Positions 1-6,141 of a stretch of DNA of 64,000 nucleotides are shown here, one piece after another (position 1 is the first letter of the stretch; each line of letters begins with the position of its first letter). The position numbers and the translations under genes were made by a program. The DNA lies in contig CANQEH010000001.1 in assembly GCA_947594835.1 (NCBI GenBank), forward strand, positions 1 through 64,000, in the 5' to 3' direction. Source of the DNA: an uncultured Acetatifactor sp. (GTDB taxonomy: Bacteria; Bacillota; Clostridia; Lachnospirales; Lachnospiraceae). The notes under the pieces were generated by a model that had not been told where the DNA came from, did no database searches, and saw only the letters and a program-made list of their open reading frames with translations.

Positions 1-21
1 GAAGCGCATGGAGGTGGCAAG

Positions 22-147
22 GTGAGTGAATGGAACAGGGCGATCAATGAGACCGCAAAAGTGTATCAACTGTTAGAAGATGAGATTTCTAAAGAAATCT
101 ATCTGACCAGACTAAAATTTCTGGTGACAAAGAATCATAATGTGTGA
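22..147 (+). pseudogene. Detached N-terminal part of the FkbM-type gene
   Basis: A GTG at 22 follows a good ribosome site (GGAGGT at 10-15). It opens a frame that reads SEWNRAINETAKVYQLLEDE and continues to an in-frame TGA at 145-147. The same frame then carries on without shift through KPVIEKYVPG into the methyltransferase at 169. Helical N-terminal segments of this kind (LLEDE...REI-type) precede the nucleotide-binding-like GAGG segment in Lachnospiraceae FkbM proteins as I know them, so I read this as the original start of the gene, cut off by a nonsense codon. The gene upstream cannot be seen, so a separate small ORF is the alternative. Confidence 0.55.
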
Positions 148-168
148 AAACCTGTTATTGAAAAGTAT

Positions 169-1092
169 GTGCCGGGACTGACTTTTTTGGATGGAAGAAC
201 GGTAAATGACCTGATCCGGCTGCTGCCGGAGAACAAGGAGATCATTCTGTACGGCGCCGGGGGAGATGCCGGAGCCAACCTGACGCCTTGGGAAAAAGAC
301 AAACGGTTCATCGGATTTTGCGACAGGGATGTAGAAAAACAGAAAAACGGTTATTTCAACCATCCCGTCATCAGCCCAAGCCAGCTGCTGCAGAGGAAGG
401 ATGTCAGCGTAGTCATCAGCACACACTGGGGGGCGGAGGAAATCCGTGCGTTCTTAGAGGAGTCGGGATTTCCCAGGGACAGCATATATGATATGACGCC
501 GTATATTTACCGCTCAGAGACCGGGCAGTATTTCACGCCTGACTTTATGACCTTTGGGGAGGAAGTCTTTGTGGATGCAGGCTGCAAGGATCTGGGGACT
601 TCCCAGGAACTGCTGAAATACTGTTCTCGTCTGAAAAGGGTGTATGCTTTTGAACCGGATGAGAGCAATTACAAGGATTGCATCCGGCGGAAAGAGGAAT
701 TTAACGACACGGAAATAGAATTGTTCCCTTATGGAACCTGGAGCGACAGGCGTGTGCTTCATTTCAGCGCAACGGCCAATGGTTCTTCCCATGTCTGTGA
801 GAATGGCGAGACCAGCATCAAGGTCATGCCAATCGACGAGGCGGTGGCCGGGAAAGAACGGGTGACGTTCATCAAGATGGATGTGGAGGGCTCGGAACTG
901 GAATCACTAAAGGGAGCCAGGGAAACCATTCTAAAAGACAAACCCAAACTTGCCATCTGCCTCTATCACAAGCCGGAGGATGTGGTGGAGATTCCGTTGT
1001 ACATTAAGGAGCTGGTGCCGGAATATAAGCTGTATATCCGGCATCATTCCAACGGTCCGAGCGAGACCGTTTTATATGCTGTCATGCCATGA
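169..1092 (+). CDS. FkbM family SAM-dependent methyltransferase, N-terminally shortened
   Basis: The 307-residue reading starts at a GTG with no clear ribosome site. Residues about 25-90 look like a small Rossmann-like module (ILYGAGGDAG, FIGFCDRD, VVISTHWG). The FkbM methyltransferase part follows: VFVDAGCKDLGTS, VYAFEPDESN, and the hallmark IKMDVEGSELESLKGA near residue 235. FkbM enzymes methylate sugar hydroxyls in secondary metabolites and surface glycans; the substrate here is unknown. Genes for a sugar-phosphate epimerase, a polyol dehydrogenase, flagellin and a glycosyltransferase follow, which suggests cell-surface or flagellar glycan modification (inference). The frame is open upstream apart from one TGA at 145, so the gene may be a recent pseudogene or use the internal GTG. 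Confidence 0.8.
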   Translation: MPGLTFLDGRTVNDLIRLLPENKEIILYGAGGDAGANLTPWEKDKRFIGFCDRDVEKQKNGYFNHPVISPSQLLQRKDVSVVISTHWGAEEIRAFLEESGFPRDSIYDMTPYIYRSETGQYFTPDFMTFGEEVFVDAGCKDLGTSQELLKYCSRLKRVYAFEPDESNYKDCIRRKEEFNDTEIELFPYGTWSDRRVLHFSATANGSSHVCENGETSIKVMPIDEAVAGKERVTFIKMDVEGSELESLKGARETILKDKPKLAICLYHKPEDVVEIPLYIKELVPEYKLYIRHHSNGPSETVLYAVMP

Positions 1093-1140
1093 GAGGCGGA
1101 TTGTGCCGCATAGAGTATTCTCGCAGAGAGGAGAAAAAAC

Positions 1141-1803
1141 ATGGACTTTGAACTCACTGCATCCATGATGTGCGCCGACTACGGACATCTGGAACAAGAA
1201 GTAAAGAACCTGGAAGCAGGCGGCATCGATTCTTTTCACATTGATATCATGGATGGCCGCTATGTGCCCAACTACGCCATGTCCTTAAACGATATGCGCT
1301 ACATAGCCACGGCAACTAAAAAGCCCCTGGACGTGCACCTGATGGTGGAACACCCCAACAACACGATTTCTCTCTTTTTGGAAAATCTGCGCAGGGGAGA
1401 CACAGTCTATATCCATCCGGAGGCAGAATACCACCCATCCACTACGCTGCAGAAGATTATAAACGCCGGCATGGTTCCGGGAATTGCCATCAACCCGGGC
1501 ACCTCCGTGGAAACGGTCATGGAGATGCTGCGCATCGTGAAGAAGGTTCTGGTCATGTCTGTAAACCCGGGAAACGCAGGACAGATGTATCTGCCCTATG
1601 TAGGAACAAAGATCACAAAGCTCCTTGCCCTCAAAAGGGAAATGGACTTTGAACTTTGCTGGGACGGCGCGTGCAGCGCGGAGCGCATTCTGGAATACGC
1701 CCCCAAAGGCGTCAAAGGCTTTGTGCTGGGCACCACGCTTTTGTTCGGAAAAGACAGGCCATACGGAGAAACTCTTGCGGATATCCGGGCTTTGAAGTTT
1801 TAA
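1141..1803 (+). CDS. Ribulose-phosphate 3-epimerase family protein
   Basis: The 220-residue protein has the length of the Rpe/allulose-6-phosphate epimerase TIM-barrel family. Visible family motifs are FHIDIMDGRYVPN (metal His and Asp near residues 33-38), LDVHLMVEHP, VMSVNPGNAGQ (phosphate loop) and FVLGTTLLFG. The second catalytic Asp segment reads CWDGACS where canonical Rpe has EVDGG, so it is a divergent paralogue and may act on another ketose phosphate rather than ribulose 5-phosphate. It starts at ATG 1141 after GAGAGGAG. A polyol dehydrogenase gene follows 60 bp later in the same direction, so the two may supply a sugar-alcohol phosphate (inference). Confidence 0.85.
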   Translation: MDFELTASMMCADYGHLEQEVKNLEAGGIDSFHIDIMDGRYVPNYAMSLNDMRYIATATKKPLDVHLMVEHPNNTISLFLENLRRGDTVYIHPEAEYHPSTTLQKIINAGMVPGIAINPGTSVETVMEMLRIVKKVLVMSVNPGNAGQMYLPYVGTKITKLLALKREMDFELCWDGACSAERILEYAPKGVKGFVLGTTLLFGKDRPYGETLADIRALKF

Positions 1804-1863
1804 AAGCGTCAGAAACTCATTTTTCAGAGATGAAGGAGTCTGTAAAGGGGTGATTTGGAAAAG

Positions 1864-2955
1864 ATGAAAGCGTGGATCTTACACAGACCGGGAGAGATAT
1901 CCTATGAGAGCACGGAAACGCCAAGGCCGGGGGAAGGGGAGGTGCTCGTCTGCGTAAAAGCGGCCGGGGTCTGCGGCTCCGATATCCCGCGCATTTACCG
2001 GGACGGCGCCCACAAAATGCCGCTGGTGCCGGGACATGAGTTTGCCGGGGAGGTGGCAGAGCTGGGGAAAGGGGCGGATCCAAAATGGCTTCACAAACGT
2101 GTCGGCATCTATCCGCTGATCCCCTGCCGCACCTGCGCGGCCTGTAAAAGGGGGCAATATGAAATGTGCCGCGGTTACAGCTATCTCGGATCAAGACGTG
2201 ACGGCGGATTCGCGGAGTATGTATCGGTTCCCCAGGAGAATCTGGTGGAGCTGCCGGGGTGCGTGACGTTCGAGCAGGGCGCGATGTTAGAGCCCCTGGC
2301 GGTAGCAGTCCACGCCATGCGGAGGTTTTCCGTAAGCAGGGACGATGTGACTGCAGTGTGCGGGCTTGGCACCATCGGTATGCTCTTGACCATGCTCTTG
2401 CTGGAACAGGGGGTGCGGGACATCTTTGTAATCGGCAACAAGGCCTCCCAGAAGACAAGGGTGCAGGCCCTTGGGATACCGGAAAAGCATTTTCTGGACA
2501 GCAGGGAAGAAAAGATCTCGGAGAAGATACAGCAGTATACCGATGGGAGAGGGATCGATCTCTTTTTTGAATGCGTCGGCAAAAACGACGCCATATCACA
2601 GGCGGTGGAGCTGACGGCGCCGGGCGGCAGAGTCTGTCTGGTGGGGAACCCGGACACGGATGTGGCCATAGAGAAATCTATCTATTGGAAGATTCTCCGA
2701 AATCAGCTGACGATCCGGGGGACATGGAACTCATCCTTTTTTACGGGACAGCCCGCCGATGCCAACGGCCTGGGGACACCTGCCCTGACAGACTGGGAAT
2801 ACGCGCTGCGCCTGCTTGAGGAGGGGCGCATTGCGCCGCAGGAGCTGATCTCTCACAGGTTTGGGCTGGAACAGTTGGGCAGGGGACTCGACGTCATGAG
2901 GGACAGATCGGAAGATCATCTGAAAGTTATGATAAATTTTTCGCCTGGGGACTAA
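1864..2955 (+). CDS. Zinc-dependent polyol (galactitol/sorbitol-1-phosphate type) dehydrogenase
   Basis: This is a medium-chain zinc alcohol dehydrogenase. The catalytic zinc site shows in GVCGSD (C37) and PGHEFAGEV (H58, E59). Four structural-zinc cysteines in the CxxCxxCx7C pattern lie at 88-102. The NAD-binding fold contains CGLGTIGML. Overall it resembles galactitol-1-phosphate 5-dehydrogenase and TarJ-like ribulose-5-phosphate reductases, which interconvert ketose and alditol phosphates. I prefer ATG 1864 because AAAGGGGTGA lies at a workable distance; a TTG at 1855 is the alternative. The neighbour upstream is an epimerase of ketose phosphates, consistent with a joint pathway. The exact substrate cannot be read from sequence. 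Confidence 0.8.
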   Translation: MKAWILHRPGEISYESTETPRPGEGEVLVCVKAAGVCGSDIPRIYRDGAHKMPLVPGHEFAGEVAELGKGADPKWLHKRVGIYPLIPCRTCAACKRGQYEMCRGYSYLGSRRDGGFAEYVSVPQENLVELPGCVTFEQGAMLEPLAVAVHAMRRFSVSRDDVTAVCGLGTIGMLLTMLLLEQGVRDIFVIGNKASQKTRVQALGIPEKHFLDSREEKISEKIQQYTDGRGIDLFFECVGKNDAISQAVELTAPGGRVCLVGNPDTDVAIEKSIYWKILRNQLTIRGTWNSSFFTGQPADANGLGTPALTDWEYALRLLEEGRIAPQELISHRFGLEQLGRGLDVMRDRSEDHLKVMINFSPGD

Positions 2956-2979
2956 AGTATTTTAAAACTCCGTCGATAT
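2953..2979 (+). promoter_or_regulatory. Sigma-28 (SigD/FliA) promoter of flagellin
   Basis: TAAA at 2953-2956, 16 bases, then TCGATAT at 2973-2979. The known sigma-28 consensus in Firmicutes is TAAA-N14-16-CCGATAT, so six of seven -10 bases match. The TAAA overlaps the stop region of the dehydrogenase gene. Transcription would begin near 2986, giving a flagellin leader of about 245 bases. Confidence 0.8.
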
Positions 2980-2985
2980 ATTTAG

Positions 2986-3232
2986 TGTAAGCGACGATGA
3001 AACAAGAAAAACAAAGGTTACATCTCCTTACAAAAGTTCCACACCGCACAGCGGTAATAATCGGATGTGGAAGCTTTAGTGTCAGGGCCCGACCGAAGGG
3101 CGGACGCATCCGGTTACTATATTTGGGACGAGAGCCTGCGCTGCTTTTGCCGGGCGCCCATCCTAAGAAAAACTTCATAACAGTAATACTGACGCAAAAG
3201 GATTTGCGCAGTCAAAACAAGGAGGTAAACTT
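2986..3232 (+). promoter_or_regulatory. Long structured flagellin 5' leader
   Basis: Between the sigma-28 promoter and the flagellin start the RNA can fold into several stems. TTCCACA (3037-3043) pairs with TGTGGAA (3066-3072) around an inner CCGC-ACA-GCGG hairpin. GGGCCCG (3085-3091) pairs with CGGGCGCCC (3151-3159) around CGGA-CGCA-TCCG. CGCAAA-AGGA-TTTGCG (3193-3208) sits just before the ribosome site AAGGAGGT (3219-3226). The last hairpin shows GGA in its loop, the known form of CsrA binding sites. A 80-codon ORF across this stretch has no ribosome site and looks spurious. Confidence 0.55.
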
Positions 3233-4723
3233 ATGGTAGTACAACACAACTTAACCGCGATGAACTCCAACAGAATGCTTGGTCTGACCAGTGCTTCCCA
3301 GGCAAAGTCCACCGAGAAGCTGTCTTCCGGCTACAAGATCAACCGTGCAGCAGACGACGCAGCAGGCCTCTCCATCAGTGAGAAAATGCGTAAGCAGATC
3401 AGAGGACTGACCCAGGCGTCTTCAAACGCACAGGACGGCATCAGCGCAGTGCAGACCGCAGAGGGCGCACTGAACGAAGTGCAGGATATGCTTCAGAGAA
3501 TGAACGAGCTGGCAGTAAAGGCCGCAAACGGCACCCAGAGCGTGAACGACAGAAGCTATATCCAGAACGAGATCGACCAGCTGGTAACCGAGATCGACCG
3601 TGTATCCGAGACCACCAAGTTCAACGAGACCTATCTGCTCAAGGGCGATCAGGACGCTGCAAAGGTAGCTACCTACAACTACAAGAACTATACATCGGGT
3701 GAGGCGGCTAAAGTAAAGGACGCTGCAGGTAATTTAAAGATCACCGATGCTACCACTAACTTGAGCGTGCAATTTACGTTCACAGATAATGCAAATCAGG
3801 ATCTGCAGAACGAGTTGGCAAAGTCCATTAAGAGCCAGGGTGTGAACGTAGAGTTCAATTCTACTTGGGCAAAAGGGGGAAAAGTAACCGATACCTTTAC
3901 TTTCAACCTGAACGGTGCAGCAGCAGAGAACTATAAGGTGGTTGTAGCAGACGCCACTGGCAAGAAGTTTGAGATTCAGGATCTGGAAGGAAACAAGATT
4001 GCAGAGGTAGATGTTGCTGCTAAGACAGGTAGTTCAGTAGCACAGGAAGGAGATCCCGATAAAACCCTCAAGGCTACAATCACCGCCGCACAGGCTACTG
4101 CTGCAAAGACGCAAGGTGAGCAGGCTGCTTACTACGACAGGGATGGCAATAAGATTTCTGCGAACGCCCTGAGCAACTACTTTACCTTTGCTAAGAGCGG
4201 AGGCGCTGCTGAGGCAGTTACCGCAAGAGTGGACGCTCCCGACGTATACGATGCGCTGGGCAACAAGGTAAAGCTGGATAAGGATCTCATCGCAGGCCAG
4301 AAAGATCTGGTAGGCGCTCTGAACCTGACCCTCCATGTAGGCGCAGATGCAACCAGCAACAACCAGATTTCCGTGAACCTGGATGCTATGAGCGCAAAGG
4401 GCCTTGGCGTAAACGGCTTAAAGGTAGACGGCGGCGACGACTCCAATGCTCTGGCAGCAATCCAGACCATCAGCGAGGCAATCCAGAAGGTTTCCACCCA
4501 GCGTTCTGCACTCGGTGCAGTTCAGAACAGACTGGAGCACACCATCAACAACCTGGATAACGTAGTTGAGAACACCACTTCCGCTGAGTCCGCTATCCGT
4601 GATACGGATATGGCTACCGAGATGGTGAAGTACTCCAACAACAACATCCTGTCTCAGGCTGGCCAGGCAATGCTGGCACAGGCGAACCAGTCCAACCAGG
4701 GCGTTCTGTCCTTACTGGGCTAA
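3233..4723 (+). CDS. hag: Flagellin
   Basis: This is the filament subunit. The conserved N-terminal D0/D1 helices (HNLTAMNSNRMLG, SSGYKINRAADDAAGL, QDGISAVQTAEGAL) span about residues 1-145. The C-terminal D1/D0 helices (ALGAVQNRLEHTINNL, ATEMVKYSNNNIL, QAMLAQANQSNQGVLSLLG) span about 405-496. Between them lies a variable central domain of roughly 250 residues, rich in A, K, T, D and N. The TLR5-contact residues known from Salmonella are kept as LQRMNELAV (L87, Q88, R89, E92). ATG 3233 has the ideal ribosome site AAGGAGGT. It is expressed alone from a sigma-28 promoter and ends in a strong terminator. The central domain is Ser/Thr-bearing and could be glycosylated (inference from the neighbouring glycosyltransferase). 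Confidence 0.96.
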   Translation: MVVQHNLTAMNSNRMLGLTSASQAKSTEKLSSGYKINRAADDAAGLSISEKMRKQIRGLTQASSNAQDGISAVQTAEGALNEVQDMLQRMNELAVKAANGTQSVNDRSYIQNEIDQLVTEIDRVSETTKFNETYLLKGDQDAAKVATYNYKNYTSGEAAKVKDAAGNLKITDATTNLSVQFTFTDNANQDLQNELAKSIKSQGVNVEFNSTWAKGGKVTDTFTFNLNGAAAENYKVVVADATGKKFEIQDLEGNKIAEVDVAAKTGSSVAQEGDPDKTLKATITAAQATAAKTQGEQAAYYDRDGNKISANALSNYFTFAKSGGAAEAVTARVDAPDVYDALGNKVKLDKDLIAGQKDLVGALNLTLHVGADATSNNQISVNLDAMSAKGLGVNGLKVDGGDDSNALAAIQTISEAIQKVSTQRSALGAVQNRLEHTINNLDNVVENTTSAESAIRDTDMATEMVKYSNNNILSQAGQAMLAQANQSNQGVLSLLG

Positions 4724-4766
4724 TCGGATCTTTGGTAGGAGTTAAACACCAGATGTATCAAATGAG

Positions 4767-4798
4767 AAAGGGGACGGCCGTTTGGCCGCCCCCTTTTT
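4767..4798 (+). terminator. Rho-independent terminator of flagellin
   Basis: AAAGGGG and CGGCC pair with GGCCG and CCCC around a GTTT loop, followed by five T at 4794-4798. It lies 44 bases after the flagellin stop. Confidence 0.85.
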
Positions 4799-4910
4799 AA
4801 AACTTTTCTACGGGCATACCTGTTCTGTATGGAAGCATTTGATGCTGTGGTCGGTCGGGATATGGTCTCATCCCGCTTTGCTGAGACTTTTCTGCGGCTT
4901 TTCCGCTTCC

Positions 4911-5234
4911 TCAGATATCATACTCCTGATACAGCTTTTCCCGATATGCCTTATCCCGGGCTGCCCGCGCTAAGTCCTCTGCCCGGCCCTCCTGAAGGAG
5001 CTTTAAATTCAGGCGGTTCAATCGGTCTTCGCCTTGCTCTAACCCCTGCTCTAAGCCTTGCTCTAAACCCTGTGCCAACCCCTGTTCTAACCCTTGCTCT
5101 AACCCCTGTTCTAACCCTTGTGCCAACCCCTGCTTCAGCCCTTCTTCCCGGATCCAGTCTTCGATGGCGCATCGATCCCGGTATTCTTTGAGATTGGCTT
5201 CATGTATCTCCCGCGCCAGCTTAAACAAATTCAT
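4911..5234 (-). CDS. Possible internally started C-terminal Rpn product (RpnS-like)
   Basis: Inside the Rpn gene, ATG 5234 (M200 of the full protein) is preceded by AAGGTGG at a spacing of eight bases, one mismatch from a perfect ribosome site. It would give a 107-residue protein starting MNLFKLAREI, containing all nine GLxQ repeats and the tail but none of the nuclease core. In studied Rpn genes such a short product dimerises through its repeat helix and blocks the full-length toxin. Here the product is inferred from sequence only. Confidence 0.4.
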   Translation of the reverse strand: MNLFKLAREIHEANLKEYRDRCAIEDWIREEGLKQGLAQGLEQGLEQGLEQGLAQGLEQGLEQGLEQGEDRLNRLNLKLLQEGRAEDLARAARDKAYREKLYQEYDI

Positions 5235-5831
5235 CTCTCTTACCACCTTGATTGCCTCTAAAATCCCTTTTCGCTTTGTTTTTGCTTCCAGCATATCCAG
5301 ATCCTCCTTTGTCTGTGCATTAAACAGCTGTATCCAGTCATCTATACTGTCTTCTCCGGAAAGCGGCTTCTTTAGCTCGATGATGTGGACTTCCAACATA
5401 TCCGACAGTTCCTGGCCCATCTGATCGCGCATCTTGTACACCCGGTGATAGGACGGGGAATCGTCCCAGTGAAAGCCCAGGATGCTGATATTGACACATT
5501 TCTTCAGCTTGTCATACTTCTGGCCTTCCTGAAGGTTGGCGATAAACATCTTTGCCAGATAGAACAGAGTCCGTTTATCCCAGTGCCTGAACATCCGGAT
5601 TTGCAGTTCGATGTCCACCTGACACTCACCGTTCAGCTCCAGGGCGATATCCAGGACACTCTGTTTCTGCCTGCGGTGCTTCTTCCAGAGATGGGTATTG
5701 ACAAGCTGCACGGAATGTATTTCGTCCAGCGGGATCCCCATCACATCGCTGATAAACTGTTTTCGGACGATCTCGTTGCTAAAGAGATACTTAAAGCTGA
5801 AATCGTACTGTAAAGAAATTATTTTTCCCAT
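4911..5831 (-). CDS. Rpn family recombination-promoting nuclease (PD-(D/E)XK)
   Basis: The 306-residue protein begins with the family signature around YDFSFKYLFS and carries the nuclease core LDIALELNG...VDIELQIRMF (D61, E75, Q77), matching the D...ExQ pattern of the PD-(D/E)XK Rpn/transposase-like family. The C-terminal region holds nine tandem GLxQ units (residues 231-266) and then a charged tail. Members of this family have been shown to be antiphage toxins controlled by a separately translated C-terminal piece whose four-residue repeats vary in number; an internal start that could serve this is annotated separately. ATG 5831 has AAAGGAGG five bases upstream; a GTG at 5837 overlaps that site and is unlikely. 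The gene stands alone on the minus strand between flagellin and a glycosyltransferase. Confidence 0.85.
   Translation of the reverse strand: MGKIISLQYDFSFKYLFSNEIVRKQFISDVMGIPLDEIHSVQLVNTHLWKKHRRQKQSVLDIALELNGECQVDIELQIRMFRHWDKRTLFYLAKMFIANLQEGQKYDKLKKCVNISILGFHWDDSPSYHRVYKMRDQMGQELSDMLEVHIIELKKPLSGEDSIDDWIQLFNAQTKEDLDMLEAKTKRKGILEAIKVVREMNLFKLAREIHEANLKEYRDRCAIEDWIREEGLKQGLAQGLEQGLEQGLEQGLAQGLEQGLEQGLEQGEDRLNRLNLKLLQEGRAEDLARAARDKAYREKLYQEYDI
5034..5141 (-). repeat. Nine tandem 12-base units encoding GL(K/A/E)Q
   Basis: Nine consecutive four-codon units encode GLKQ, GLAQ, GLEQ x3, GLAQ, GLEQ x3. The units are nearly identical at the DNA level (two forms, differing by A/E at the third residue), so slippage or recombination could change their number. 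In-frame changes of 12 bases would lengthen a helix without breaking the gene. Confidence 0.85.
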
Positions 5832-5892
5832 AGGCACCTCCTTTGGCAGGAGTGGCCGGGAAAACCTCTTTCGTATGAAAATCTCCTGCTTT

Positions 5893-6004
5893 TTTCAAAT
5901 GTGATGATCGGAATAAAAGCATAGATTTTCTGAAAGAAGTTAAAGAAATAAGATATTGATTATTAGAAATGTTATGCTTTTCAAAAATATTATCACATTT
6001 CAAA
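5893..6004. repeat. AT-rich imperfect inverted repeat, about 110 bp
   Basis: AAATGTGAT (5897-5905) is the reverse complement of ATCACATTT (5992-6000), and AAAAGCATA (5915-5923) of TATGCTTTT (5973-5981), with TTTCT/AGAAA further in. The arms pair in order with mismatches between them, so the whole stretch could form one long hairpin. It is much richer in A and T than its surroundings. It lies in the 300-bp gap between the divergent Rpn and glycosyltransferase genes, where I see nothing else except a weak promoter at 6067-6096. Confidence 0.55.
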
Positions 6005-6066
6005 ATGCTTTTCAAGCGTTTTTCGAGTTTTTCTCTCGAACGGACAGACGAAGAAGGCCTGACACA

Positions 6067-6096
6067 TTGACGGGCCGTCGGTTTCTGTGATACAGT
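6067..6096 (+). promoter_or_regulatory. Possible promoter of the GT2 gene
   Basis: TTGACG (6067-6072), 18 bases, TACAGT (6091-6096; four of six bases of the -10 consensus), ending 45 bases before the start codon. Weak but the best candidate in the gap. Confidence 0.35.
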
Positions 6097-6141
6097 AACC
6101 TTGTAATATCAGTCAGTTTGATTGCCCGTTAGGAGGACGTG

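Noticed and set aside
2986..3200. Cyclic di-GMP riboswitch ahead of flagellin
   Set aside because: I looked for the class I core (CACGCAAAGCC and the receptor GCC...GGU pattern) and the class II pattern and found neither, although stems are present.
2997..3239. 80-codon ORF across the flagellin leader
   Set aside because: It has no ribosome site, overlaps the flagellin start, has biased composition and covers paired RNA stems; better explained as untranslated leader.
5034..5141. CRISPR-like array in the 12-base repeats
   Set aside because: The units are contiguous, in frame and encode GLxQ; there are no spacers.
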